From: Collimonas pratensis
GTDB taxonomy: Bacteria; Pseudomonadota; Gammaproteobacteria; Burkholderiales; Burkholderiaceae_D
Assembly: GCF_001584185.1 (NCBI RefSeq)
Contig: NZ_CP013234.1
Location: forward strand, 4,898,001 to 4,962,000
Reading direction: 5' to 3'
Length of the DNA: 64,000 bases
Shown: positions 43,301 through 52,301 of the stretch, piece after piece
Layout: each line of letters opens with the position of its first letter
Numbering within the stretch: the stretch's first letter is position 1
Program-made: the position numbers and the translations under genes
The notes under the pieces: model-generated
What the model saw: the letters and a program-made list of their open reading frames with translations, nothing else
Told to the model about the DNA's origin: nothing
Databases searched by the model: none

Positions 43301-45864
43301 GATACTCCCTGGCTGACCGGCGCATTCAGCGGCGTAAAAAAATGCCGCGCCAGCTCGTCCGACAAGGCAAAAGCGCCGGTGATCGCCTCGCGCATCAGCT
43401 GCACCAGGCGCGCATGCGCATCGGCCACGAACAGCGAATCGTGGCTCAGATCCTCTAGTTCGAACTCATGCAGCAAGGCCGACAGGTGCGCCGGCGTATC
43501 CATGCTGAGCGTCCCCAGCTGCTCGGCAATATCGCTCAGGTAACGTTCCAGCATCTGGAACTGGAACGCGATGCCGTGCGGATTGCTGACATCGAATACC
43601 AGCAGATGCAAGACCGGCAACCACTCCGGCGTGCGGCGGTAGCGCACGCGGTAAGTCACCACGCTGTTGGCAGATTCCAGCAGCCACGGCAGGATCTTAA
43701 TCTGCGCTGCCGGCGGCTGCCGCAGGAACTGCCCGAACAAGGCAGCCAGATGCGTCATGCGTTCGATATGCCGTCCCAGCATCAGGAAGTGCCAGCCCTC
43801 GTCGCGCGTGGTGTCGTCCAGCGCGTGGCCGGCCAGGCCGACGCAAGCCTGGATCACATTGTTCAGCATGTTCAATGCGAGCGCCGGCGTCATGCCTGCC
43901 GCGCCGCCGCTATCCGCTACCAGGCCCGGCATGCGGTTGATTGCATGCCAGTTGTCCAGCGACAGATGCTCGCGCACCTGGTAGCCGCAATGATGCAAAT
44001 GGCGCAGATTGGCGGCGATGCTGGTGGCGGCAGTGGGATCCACTATCGCCGCGATCAGTGCCTGCTGCAAGGCGTTGACGGTTGGCCGCCCGCTCGCCGC
44101 CGGCGCCGGCAAGGCAATCCCGAGGCCGCGGCAGATCTCGCACAGCTGGTAAAAATTTTCACGCGCGTCACCCTGGAGATCGGTGCTCCGCTGCAGGGTA
44201 GCGCGCAGCAGATGCGACAGGTTGTCGCAGCGCTCGGCGTAGCGGCCCATCCAGAACAGGTTTTCCCCGGCGTGCGACGAGATGTCGACGGTGCTGCGGA
44301 TGGTGTCCAGCGAGGTGTGCGCGGTGTCCAAGCTGCGCTGCCGGCCATCCTGGCTTTCAGCGGCAGCGCTTGCCGCCGTAGGGCCGTCGGCTGCTTCCGT
44401 GCGCATCTGCCCCAGCACCCAGACATCCTTGCTGGCGCCGCCCTGCTGCATCGAGACGATATCCTTGCGCTGGCGCGGCGCCACCCGCGTCAACCCACCC
44501 GGCATGACGTGATAGCTGCCGTCGGCGGCGGCCACCACGAACACGCGCAGGCTGACGGCGCGGCTCATCAGGCGATACTCGCCGCTGCGCGACAAGACCG
44601 GCGCCTGCGACAAACGCACCCATTCCTGCGCTACGTAAGCATGCGGCTGAGTCAGCAGGCTTTCGATGACGCGCTGACGCGATTGCGCATTCAGGCTGTG
44701 GCCATAGACCGGCTGCATGCGCATCGAGGGGAAAGCCGGCATGATCACCAGCTGTTCCAGATTGGCCAAGGTGTATTCCAGCGCCGGCTTTTCGCCGCAC
44801 CACCAAGAGGCCACGGCCGGCAAGGCTAATGGCTGGCCCAGCAGGCGCTGGCAGATGGCCGGCAGGAAGCCGTGCAAAGCGCCCGATTCCAGCACGCCGC
44901 TGCCGAGTGAGTTGGCGATCAGCACATTGCCCAGGCGCGCCGCCTGCACCAGGCCGGGAATGCCGAGCGCGGAATCGGCGCGCAGCTCGAGCGGATCGCA
45001 ATAGTCGTCGTCCAGCCGGCGCAGGATTGCATGCACCCGGCGCAAGCCGCTCAGGGTCTTCAGGTAGACCATGTCGCCGCGCACCATCAGGTCGGCTCCC
45101 TCCACTAGCGGGAAGCCCAGCGTATGCGCCAGGAAAGCGTGCTCCGAATAGGTTTCGTTATACGGTCCCGGCGTCAGCAGCACCACCAGCGGCGGCTCGC
45201 CGCAAGCCGGCGCCAGTTCGCTCAAGCTGTTATGCAGGGTATGGAAAAACTTCAGCAGCGACTGCACATGCATGTCGCGCACCGTGTCCGGCATCGCGCG
45301 CGACATGATCTGGCGGTTTTGCAAGGCATAGCCGGCGCCGGAGGGGCCCTGGGTGCGGTCAGAAATAACCCACCAGTGGCCGTCCGGGGAACGCGCCAGG
45401 TCGATCGCATACAAATGCAGGTGGATGCCGCCCGGTGGTTCGATGCCCCGACAGGGCCAGAGATAGCCATGCTGGCCGAACACCAGCGCCGGCGGCAGCA
45501 AGCCTTCCGAGAGCAGCATTTGCGGCCCGTAGAGATCGGCCAGCACTGCGTTCAGCAGCTTGGCGCGCTGGATGACCGAAGCAGACAGTGTTTGCCATTC
45601 TTCGGCGGAAATAATCTGCGGCAACAGATCCAGCTCCCAGGGCCGGTTCGCCCCCTGGGGATCTGCATAGACATTGTAGGTCACGCCATCGGCGGCAATA
45701 GCTTCGCGCACTTCGCGCGCGCGGCGCCGCAGCACCTCAGGCGAGAGATCTTCCAGCTGGTCGATCAGGGTCCGCCAGTGCGGCCGCAGGCGGCCGCCCG
45801 CCTCAAGCATTTCGTCGTAACGATCGGCCTCAGCAGGATAACTTTCGAGTAAACGCCGGTACAT
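43297..45864 (-). CDS. Fused circularly permuted ATP-grasp / alpha-E protein (set A)
   Basis: An 855-residue fusion. Residues 1-490 are a circularly permuted ATP-grasp domain (DUF404/DUF407; RPWELDLLPQIISAEEWQTL; VLLTPGPYNETYSEHAFLAH; DDDYCDPLELRADSALGIPG). Residues about 530-850 are an alpha-E (DUF403) helical domain (GENLFWMGRYAERCDNLSHL; LGRHIERMTHLAALFGQFLR; VFDVSNPHGIAFQFQMLERY). In set B (52302-54738) the same two domains are separate genes. The family is predicted to form peptide or amide bonds using ATP. Its stop overlaps the downstream transglutaminase start. Upstream, a dRS3-like repeat separates it from the DUF2126 gene. Confidence 0.92.
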   Translation of the reverse strand: MYRRLLESYPAEADRYDEMLEAGGRLRPHWRTLIDQLEDLSPEVLRRRAREVREAIAADGVTYNVYADPQGANRPWELDLLPQIISAEEWQTLSASVIQRAKLLNAVLADLYGPQMLLSEGLLPPALVFGQHGYLWPCRGIEPPGGIHLHLYAIDLARSPDGHWWVISDRTQGPSGAGYALQNRQIMSRAMPDTVRDMHVQSLLKFFHTLHNSLSELAPACGEPPLVVLLTPGPYNETYSEHAFLAHTLGFPLVEGADLMVRGDMVYLKTLSGLRRVHAILRRLDDDYCDPLELRADSALGIPGLVQAARLGNVLIANSLGSGVLESGALHGFLPAICQRLLGQPLALPAVASWWCGEKPALEYTLANLEQLVIMPAFPSMRMQPVYGHSLNAQSRQRVIESLLTQPHAYVAQEWVRLSQAPVLSRSGEYRLMSRAVSLRVFVVAAADGSYHVMPGGLTRVAPRQRKDIVSMQQGGASKDVWVLGQMRTEAADGPTAASAAAESQDGRQRSLDTAHTSLDTIRSTVDISSHAGENLFWMGRYAERCDNLSHLLRATLQRSTDLQGDARENFYQLCEICRGLGIALPAPAASGRPTVNALQQALIAAIVDPTAATSIAANLRHLHHCGYQVREHLSLDNWHAINRMPGLVADSGGAAGMTPALALNMLNNVIQACVGLAGHALDDTTRDEGWHFLMLGRHIERMTHLAALFGQFLRQPPAAQIKILPWLLESANSVVTYRVRYRRTPEWLPVLHLLVFDVSNPHGIAFQFQMLERYLSDIAEQLGTLSMDTPAHLSALLHEFELEDLSHDSLFVADAHARLVQLMREAITGAFALSDELARHFFTPLNAPVSQGVS

Positions 45865-45948
45865 GGTTGATCGCTTGCGTCACTTTTATTGGTTAAAGAC
45901 AACCATCATCAAGGGATCAAAAAACTCCAGCGCGGCTATGCGCCCCCA

Positions 45949-46024
45949 GTCATTCCCGCGAACGCGGGAATCCATTTTAGCCGGCAAAGACGGCAACCTG
46001 GATCCCCGCGTTCGCGGGGATGAC
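45949..46024. repeat. CATTCCCGCG / CGCGGGGATGAC inverted repeat pair
   Basis: GTCATTCCCGCGAACGCGGG (45949-45968, continuing AATCCA) and its near complement (TGGATCCCCGCGTTCGCGGG, 45999-46018, continuing GATGAC), each half itself a hairpin. This is the widespread proteobacterial repeat resembling neisserial dRS3. It sits in the 197-nt gap inside the minus-strand set A genes. Confidence 0.75.
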
Positions 46025-46061
46025 GGAGCTATGAGAGGAGCCCCTAAATACTTAAGGTTGG

Positions 46062-49000
46062 TCAGAAGTGACGTAAGTCTAACGTAAATGGGAACTCGAC
46101 GGACGCTATTGCTTGCTTTACCTGCATCATTCCCGGCGTGTGGTTGAGGCGGAAATAACGTCCCAGGCGCCGGCTTTCCGCTTCGAATGCGTTGACCGGA
46201 AAGGTATCGTAGCTGCGCCCGCCCGGATGCACCACGTGATACTGGCAACCGCCCAGGCTGCGGCCGTTCCAGGTATCGACCAGGTCGAAAGTCAGTGGCG
46301 AATCGATGCCGATGGTCGGATGCAGGGCCGACGGCGGTTGCCAGGCACGGTAGCGGATGCCGCTGACGAACTCGCCGACGCGGCCGGTAGGCTGCAGCGG
46401 CACGGCGACGCCGTTGCAAGTGAGGACGTAGCGATCCGGCGCCATGCCGCTCACCTTGACCTGCACCCGTTCCAGCGAGGAATCGACGTAGCGGGCGTTG
46501 CCGCCGGAACGGTTTTCCTCGCCCAGCACATGCCACGGTTCCAGCGCGGTGCGCAGTTCGAGTGCGATGCCGTTGACTGCATAGTCGCCGATTTTCGGAA
46601 AGCGGAACTCGAAATGCGACGCGAACCATTCCGGCTTGAAGGCATAGCCGGCCTGCTGCAGATCGTCCATGACATCGCAGAAATCCTGCCAGATGAAGTG
46701 CGGCAGCAGGAAGCGGTCGTGCAGTTCGGTGCCCCAGCGCACCAGGCGCGGCGGTTTGTAGGGTGTCTTCCAGAAACGCGCCACCAGTGCCCTCAGCAGC
46801 AGTTGCTGGGTCAGGCTCATGCGTGCATGCGGCGGCATTTCAAAGGCACGCAATTCCAGCAGGCCGAGACGGCCGGTGCTGCTGTCCGGCGAGTACAACT
46901 TATCGATGCAGAATTCGGCGCGATGCGTATTGCCGGTGACGTCGATCAGCAGATTGCGCAGCAGGCGGTCGACCAGCCATGGCGCACAGCTGTCCTTGGC
47001 TAGCTGCTTTTCCATTTCCGCAAAAGCCAGCTCCAGCTCCACCACCGAATCGTTGCGCGCTTCATCCACCCGCGGCGCCTGCGAGGTGGGGCCGATGAAC
47101 ATCCCGGAAAACAGATAGGACAGCGCCGGATGGTTGTTCCAGTAGCTGATCAGGCTGCGCAGCAGATCGGGACGGCGCAGGAACGGCGAATCGCCGGTAG
47201 TCGCCCCGCCCAGCACGAGGTGATTGCCGCCGCCAGTACCGGAATGATGGCCGTCGAGCATGAATTTCTCGGTGGTCAGGCGCGTCTCGCGCGCCACCTC
47301 GTAGAGATAGCTGGTATTCGCTACCAGCTCGCTCCAGCTGTGCATCGGCTGGACATTGACTTCGATCACGCCCGGATCCGGCGTCACGCTGAACTTCTTC
47401 AGGCGCGGGTCGTTGGGCGGCTCGTAGCCTTCCAGCAGCATCGGCTGCTGCAGGGTTTCGGCGGTAGCTTCGATCGCCGCTACCAGCTCCAGGTAATCCT
47501 CCAGGCGCGCCAATGGCGGCATGAACAGATACAGTACGCCGTTGCGCACTTCAGCGCACAAGGCGGTGCGCGTGATTTTGTCCGCCGACTCCAAGGGCGC
47601 CGGGATGCTGGTGAGTTTGGCCCCCAAGGTGGAGGTCAACTTCGGATCGCTGCTGAAGGCCGTGCTGTACTTCGGCGCATCGTTTGCCGCCGCTGCGGTC
47701 TTGGCGCCGGCGCTAGGCGCCAGCTTGTCGCGTTGCTGCTGTGCTGGCGGCAGAGGCTGGAACTGCTGAGTCGGATCGGGCTGGTGCACATAAGGATAGT
47801 CACCGGCCTTTACCCATGGCTGCGAATCCAGCGGCAGCCGATAGCCGAGCGGCGAGTCACCGGGCAACAGATAGCAATGGTCGCCGCGCAGATACCAGTT
47901 GCCGCTCTTCCAGCTGCGTTCGTCGGCGCTGCGCGCCAGCGGCAGGACGTAGCCGGCTACCTTGCGCAGCCCTTGCGAAAACACCCGCGCCAAACGCGCC
48001 CGCTCCTGCTTGTCGTCCAGCCGCGAATCGGAAGGGTCGACATTGATCGCCAGGCGGCGCTCGCGCCATAGATAGTAATAAATGTCTTCATAAGCGGCGA
48101 ACACATTCTGCCTTTCCAGCGTCAGGCGCGCGGCGACGCCGTGCAGGAAGCGTTCGGCGACGCCCTCTTCGGTCGCCTGTTTTTTGGTTTCATCGGCGAT
48201 CAGCTCCGGCGTGTTCCAGATCGGCTCGCCGTCGCGGCGCCAGTAGCAGTTGAGCGACCAGCGCGGCAGCTGCTCGCCCGGGTACCATTTGCCCTGGCCG
48301 AAATGCGGCAAGCCTTGCGCCGCATATTGCTGGCGCAGGCGGTGATACAGCTGCGCCGCCAACGGTTTCTTGCCGGGTCCCATGGCGGCGGTATTCCATT
48401 CGTCGCCCTCGGGATCGTCGAGCGCCACAAAGGTCGGTTCGCCGCCCATGGTCAGACGTACATCCAGCGCATCGAGGTCATCGTCGATGGCGTGCCCGAG
48501 TTCTTCGATCTGTTCCCATTGCTGTTCGCTGTAAGGCTTGGTGACGCGCGGCGATTCCCAGATACGGGTAACGCTCATCGCGTGGCCGAATTCCACTTCG
48601 CTCGGTTCCACCATGCCGCTCACCGGCGCCGCGGATGACGGTTCCGGCGTGCACGACAGCGGGATGTGGCCTTCGCCGGCCAGCAAGCCGGAAGTCGGAT
48701 CGAGGCCGATCCAGCCGGCGCCCGGAAGATACACCTCGCACCAGGCGTGCAGGTCAGTGAAATCGACCTCGGTGCCGGAGGGGCCGTCCAGCGATTTCTG
48801 GTCCGCCGTCAGCTGGATCAGATAGCCGGACACGAAACGCGCCGCCAGTCCCAGGTGGCGCAGGATCTGCACCAGCAGCCAGGACGAATCGCGGCAAGAG
48901 CCGGAGCCCAGGTCCAGCGTCTGCTCCGGCGTCTGCACGCCCGGCTCCATGCGGATAGTATAGCTGATCAGCTGCGCCAGGCTCTGGTTCAGGTTGACCA

Positions 49001-49433
49001 GGAAGTCTTCTGTGCGGATCTTTTCGCGCGGCACCGTATCCAGGAATTTTTGCAGCTGCGGCGAGACCGGCAGCTTCTTGCGGTAGGGTTCCAGCTCGTT
49101 GAGCAATTCAGCGGCGTAGGAAAACGGTACTTTCTCGGCATACGGTTCGAGAAAGAAATCGAAGGGGTTGAGCACCGACATTTCCGCCACCAGGTCGACC
49201 TCGATCTGGAACTCGGTGGTCTTTTCCGGAAACACCAGCCGCGCCAGGTAGTTAGCCTGCGAATCCTGCTGCCAGTTGATGAAATGCGGCTGCGGCAAGA
49301 TCCGCAGCGAATAACTCAGAATCCGGGTACGGCAATGCGGCGCCGGCCGCAGGCGGATGATCTGCGGGCCGAGGCTGATGGCCTTGTCGTAGCGGTAGGT
49401 AGTGAGATGGTTGAGTGCAACGTGAATTGACAT
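46062..49433 (-). CDS. Transglutaminase-like / DUF2126 large protein (set A)
   Basis: A 1123-residue protein; the start is the ATG at 49433 (MSIHVALNHLTTYRYDKAIS). Residues 1-290 are a transglutaminase-like module: N-domain, then Cys in LGSGSCRDSSWLLVQILRH, His in DLHAWCEVYLPGAGW and Asp in GLDPTSG. The rest is DUF2126 (DVRLTMGGEPTFVALDDPEG; HHSGTGGGNHLVLGGATTGD; SYLFSGMFIGPTSQAPRVDE; HPGGRSYDTFPVNAFEAESR), which resembles glutamine-synthetase/COOH-amine ligase folds. The protein pairs an amide-forming domain with a peptidase-like domain and belongs to the set encoded with alpha-E and ATP-grasp proteins. Confidence 0.93.
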   Translation of the reverse strand: MSIHVALNHLTTYRYDKAISLGPQIIRLRPAPHCRTRILSYSLRILPQPHFINWQQDSQANYLARLVFPEKTTEFQIEVDLVAEMSVLNPFDFFLEPYAEKVPFSYAAELLNELEPYRKKLPVSPQLQKFLDTVPREKIRTEDFLVNLNQSLAQLISYTIRMEPGVQTPEQTLDLGSGSCRDSSWLLVQILRHLGLAARFVSGYLIQLTADQKSLDGPSGTEVDFTDLHAWCEVYLPGAGWIGLDPTSGLLAGEGHIPLSCTPEPSSAAPVSGMVEPSEVEFGHAMSVTRIWESPRVTKPYSEQQWEQIEELGHAIDDDLDALDVRLTMGGEPTFVALDDPEGDEWNTAAMGPGKKPLAAQLYHRLRQQYAAQGLPHFGQGKWYPGEQLPRWSLNCYWRRDGEPIWNTPELIADETKKQATEEGVAERFLHGVAARLTLERQNVFAAYEDIYYYLWRERRLAINVDPSDSRLDDKQERARLARVFSQGLRKVAGYVLPLARSADERSWKSGNWYLRGDHCYLLPGDSPLGYRLPLDSQPWVKAGDYPYVHQPDPTQQFQPLPPAQQQRDKLAPSAGAKTAAAANDAPKYSTAFSSDPKLTSTLGAKLTSIPAPLESADKITRTALCAEVRNGVLYLFMPPLARLEDYLELVAAIEATAETLQQPMLLEGYEPPNDPRLKKFSVTPDPGVIEVNVQPMHSWSELVANTSYLYEVARETRLTTEKFMLDGHHSGTGGGNHLVLGGATTGDSPFLRRPDLLRSLISYWNNHPALSYLFSGMFIGPTSQAPRVDEARNDSVVELELAFAEMEKQLAKDSCAPWLVDRLLRNLLIDVTGNTHRAEFCIDKLYSPDSSTGRLGLLELRAFEMPPHARMSLTQQLLLRALVARFWKTPYKPPRLVRWGTELHDRFLLPHFIWQDFCDVMDDLQQAGYAFKPEWFASHFEFRFPKIGDYAVNGIALELRTALEPWHVLGEENRSGGNARYVDSSLERVQVKVSGMAPDRYVLTCNGVAVPLQPTGRVGEFVSGIRYRAWQPPSALHPTIGIDSPLTFDLVDTWNGRSLGGCQYHVVHPGGRSYDTFPVNAFEAESRRLGRYFRLNHTPGMMQVKQAIASVEFPFTLDLRHF

Positions 49434-49526
49434 GGCTATCCTTTGCGACAATCAACAATCAGTATATCGGCCAGCGAAAAATTCGCGGTCCGATATTCAG
49501 CGAAAAAACAAAACGATTACAGCTAC

Positions 49527-50753
49527 TTACTGCGCATGGCTATGAATGAAATCGCGCAGGCGCGGGTAGATTTCATTGTCCCAGCGGCGACCGTTGAAAA
49601 CGCCATAGTGCCCTACCCCGGTCTGCACATGGTGCGATTTCATGTACGGCCGGATGCCGCTGCACATGTCCTGCGCCGCCACCGTCTGTCCCACGGCACA
49701 GATGTCGTCCTTCTCTCCTTCCACCGTGAACAGGGCGGTGCGGCGGATCGCCGCCGGTTCTATGGTACGCCCTAATGCCTGCATTTCGCCCAACGGCAGG
49801 GCATGGTCCTGGAATACGCTTTGTACGGTCTCCAGATAAAACTCAGCAGCCAGGTCGGACATGGCGAAATACTCTGCATAGAAAGTCTTGATGGCATCGG
49901 CTTTTTCATCCTCCCCTTCGATCAGGTAGTTATACAGGTTCTGGAAGGCCTTCATGTGGCGCTCCAGGTTCATGTTCATGAATGCCGTCAGCTGCAGGAA
50001 GCCGGGGTAGACCTGGCGCTGGCTGCCGGCGTAGCGGCCGGGAACGGTGCTCACCAGGTTTTTCTCGAACCAGGTGATCGGTTTGCTTTTCGCCAACTCG
50101 TTGACCGCAGTCGGATTGATGCGGGTGTCGATCGGGCCGGCCATCAGGGTCATGCTGGCGGGCTGCATCGGATGGCGCTCGGCCGCCATCAGCGAGACCG
50201 CCACCAGCGCCGCCACAGTCGGCTGGCAGACCGCCACCAGGTGCGTGCCGGGGCCGATTTTTTCGATGAAACGGATCAGGTGGGCGACGTATTCGTCGAA
50301 GCCGAAACGGCCGTCGTCGAGAGCGACATCGCGCGCATTGTGCCAGTCGGTGATGTAGACGTCGTGATCGCGCAGCAGGGTGGTCACTGTGCCGCGCAGC
50401 AACGTGGCGAAATGTCCCGACATCGGCGCCACCAGCAATATCCGCGGTTGTGGAGTCTTGATTTCCTTACGGAAACGCAACAAGGTACAGAACGGTGTCT
50501 GGTCGGCGACCTCTTCATGCACCGAAACTGTGCAGCCGCCGTCTTCCACACTGTTTATCCCGAATGCTGGGCGCTGATGCGTCAAGCGGGTGCACGAAAA
50601 CACTTCGCAGGCCGCCGCCAGCTTGCGCAGCGCCAGGCTTTCGGGCCAGCCCGGCCATCTGGCGCCGAACATTGTTGCGGTAGCGCCAGCCAAGATGCGC
50701 ATGGGATCGCTGAGGTCCGCATAGCCCTGATATGCCTGGTAAATTTTCGTCAT
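49527..50753 (-). CDS. phaZ: Intracellular polyhydroxyalkanoate depolymerase
   Basis: A 408-residue alpha/beta-hydrolase of the PhaZ family, which breaks down stored poly(3-hydroxybutyrate) granules inside the cell. VAVCQPTVAAL near 173-183 has the Cys nucleophile in place of the lipase-box Ser, as in intracellular PhaZ1. The N-terminal DPMRILAGATATMF, the LVAPMSGHFATLLRGTV strand and the C-terminal His in GVGHYGVFNGRRW complete the fold and triad. No signal peptide. It is divergent from a GST gene across 150 nt. Confidence 0.92.
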   Translation of the reverse strand: MTKIYQAYQGYADLSDPMRILAGATATMFGARWPGWPESLALRKLAAACEVFSCTRLTHQRPAFGINSVEDGGCTVSVHEEVADQTPFCTLLRFRKEIKTPQPRILLVAPMSGHFATLLRGTVTTLLRDHDVYITDWHNARDVALDDGRFGFDEYVAHLIRFIEKIGPGTHLVAVCQPTVAALVAVSLMAAERHPMQPASMTLMAGPIDTRINPTAVNELAKSKPITWFEKNLVSTVPGRYAGSQRQVYPGFLQLTAFMNMNLERHMKAFQNLYNYLIEGEDEKADAIKTFYAEYFAMSDLAAEFYLETVQSVFQDHALPLGEMQALGRTIEPAAIRRTALFTVEGEKDDICAVGQTVAAQDMCSGIRPYMKSHHVQTGVGHYGVFNGRRWDNEIYPRLRDFIHSHAQ

Positions 50754-50903
50754 GGGACTACCCTATTATTGGAATGCCGGCATTCCCTTCGAGTGCAATA
50801 ACCATGCCCAAACTCTGGCACGGGCCTTGCTCGGTATTCAACAAACACCAGCAAACGGTTTGCCAATCTTATCCCTGTCGACCCGCTACGGAAGAATATT
50901 GCC

Positions 50904-51557
50904 ATGCCTAAGACTACCTTGAGCATCACCAGCAAGAACTATTCGTCATGGTCCCTGCGCGGCTGGCTGCTGACGCGATTTTCCGGCCTGGAATTCCAGG
51001 AAAACATTATCTCGCCGGACGATCCCGACGCGCGCGCGGAAATCCTGCTGCTGTCGTCGTCGATCCTGGTGCCTTGCCTGTATCACGGCAATATCGTGGT
51101 GTGGGATACGCTGGCGATCGGCGAATACCTGCACGAGATCCGCCCCAAGGCCGGCTTGCTGCCGGCCGACCGCGCAGCCCGCGCCCATTGCCGTTCCATC
51201 TGCGGCGAAATGCATTCCGGCTTCAGCGCCCTGCGCTCGGCCCTGCCGATGAACATCAAGGCGCGCTTTCCGGACTTCAAGGTGTGGTCGCGCGCCGAGG
51301 CCGACATCAAGCGCATCACCACCATCTGGAAGCAATGCCTGGCGACCTACGGCGGCCCCTTCCTGTTCGGCGAGCGCTCGATGGCCGACGCCATGTATGC
51401 GCCGGTAGCGACCCGCTTCCTTACCTACGACGTCAAGCTCGATTCCGTCTGCAGCGCCTACTGCAAGCGCATCATCGCCATGCCTGAAATGCAGGAATGG
51501 ATCAAGGCGGCCAAGCTGGAACCGGAAGATATCAATGAACTGGATGTGGAATTCTGA
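50904..51557 (+). CDS. Glutathione S-transferase family protein
   Basis: A 217-residue GST-fold protein. The N-terminal thioredoxin-like domain has LSITSKNYSSWSLRGWLLTR with Ser/Tyr near the glutathione site, SSSILVPCLYHG (cis-Pro) and VWDTLAIGEYLHE (the conserved Ser is replaced by Thr). The C-terminal helical domain has FLFGERSMADAMYAPVATRF, the usual N-capping D motif. It is cytoplasmic. The cupin gene 36 nt downstream is probably in the same transcript. The substrate cannot be told. Confidence 0.9.
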   Translation: MPKTTLSITSKNYSSWSLRGWLLTRFSGLEFQENIISPDDPDARAEILLLSSSILVPCLYHGNIVVWDTLAIGEYLHEIRPKAGLLPADRAARAHCRSICGEMHSGFSALRSALPMNIKARFPDFKVWSRAEADIKRITTIWKQCLATYGGPFLFGERSMADAMYAPVATRFLTYDVKLDSVCSAYCKRIIAMPEMQEWIKAAKLEPEDINELDVEF

Positions 51558-51593
51558 CCTGGCCTGCAAAGAAGGCAATGAAAGGAGTGTCCG

Positions 51594-52022
51594 ATGGATA
51601 GCGCAGCGAGCTCGACCAATCTGTTTTCCCACGTTAGCGAAGGCGACACCGCATTTGAATCCGGCGGCCTGCGCGACTTTTTCCTGTACCGCGATCTCGG
51701 TATCGCCGCCGCCACCGGCGGCAAGGTGGTGGCGCACCTGGTGAAGGCCAACATGGCGCCGGAAGTCGGCACCGGCTGGCACCGCCACGAAGCGGATTTC
51801 CATATCGTCTACATGCTCAAGGGCTGGGCCCGCTTCATGTACGAAGACCAGGAAACCCTGGTCAAGGCCGGCGACTGCGTGCACCAGCGCCCCGGCATCG
51901 TGCATTTTTTATTCGACTACTCGGAAGACATGGAGTATCTTGAAATCGTTAGCCCGGCCGCATTCACTTCAGTCGACATGCCCGGACCCTGCGCCGTTCC
52001 GGCGCCCAAGCCGTGGGTATGA
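51594..52022 (+). CDS. Cupin-domain protein
   Basis: A 142-residue single cupin barrel. GTGWHRHEADFHIVYMLKGW has the first motif with His-x-His and a following Glu, and GDCVHQRPGIVHFLFDYSED has the second motif with the last His ligand, so a metal site is likely. The ribosome site is AAAGGAGTG. It follows the GST gene closely. The enzymatic or binding role is unknown. Confidence 0.85.
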   Translation: MDSAASSTNLFSHVSEGDTAFESGGLRDFFLYRDLGIAAATGGKVVAHLVKANMAPEVGTGWHRHEADFHIVYMLKGWARFMYEDQETLVKAGDCVHQRPGIVHFLFDYSEDMEYLEIVSPAAFTSVDMPGPCAVPAPKPWV

Positions 52023-52130
52023 GAGTCGCATGGATGCACTTTGAGGCAGCGGGCTAGCCAGCAGTTCGCAGTCGCTCTCACATAAAACAAGACGGAGGCC
52101 GACACCAGAAAGACGCAAAATTTGCTAAGA

Positions 52131-52228
52131 GTTGACGCTGCATTGTTGCAAATAAAGCCTGTTCAAGATACGAAGTAGCATGTTAATCTTTGGACAAGTT
52201 AATGCTTAATTTGCAACAACGCGTCAAC
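52131..52228. repeat. Long imperfect inverted repeat before the set B operon
   Basis: GTTGACGC and TTGTTGCAAAT (52131-52153) face ATTTGCAACAA and GCGTCAAC (52209-52228) across about 55 bp containing TTAATCTTTGGACAAGTTAA. It ends 73 nt before the ATP-grasp start. It could fold as a leader hairpin or bind a dimeric regulator. Confidence 0.6.
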
Positions 52229-52301
52229 CAATAGCGTGCTACAGGCACGCTTCTTGATAGCTACTTGATAGTTCCCGATCAAACCACAGCAAAGCAAGAT
52301 C

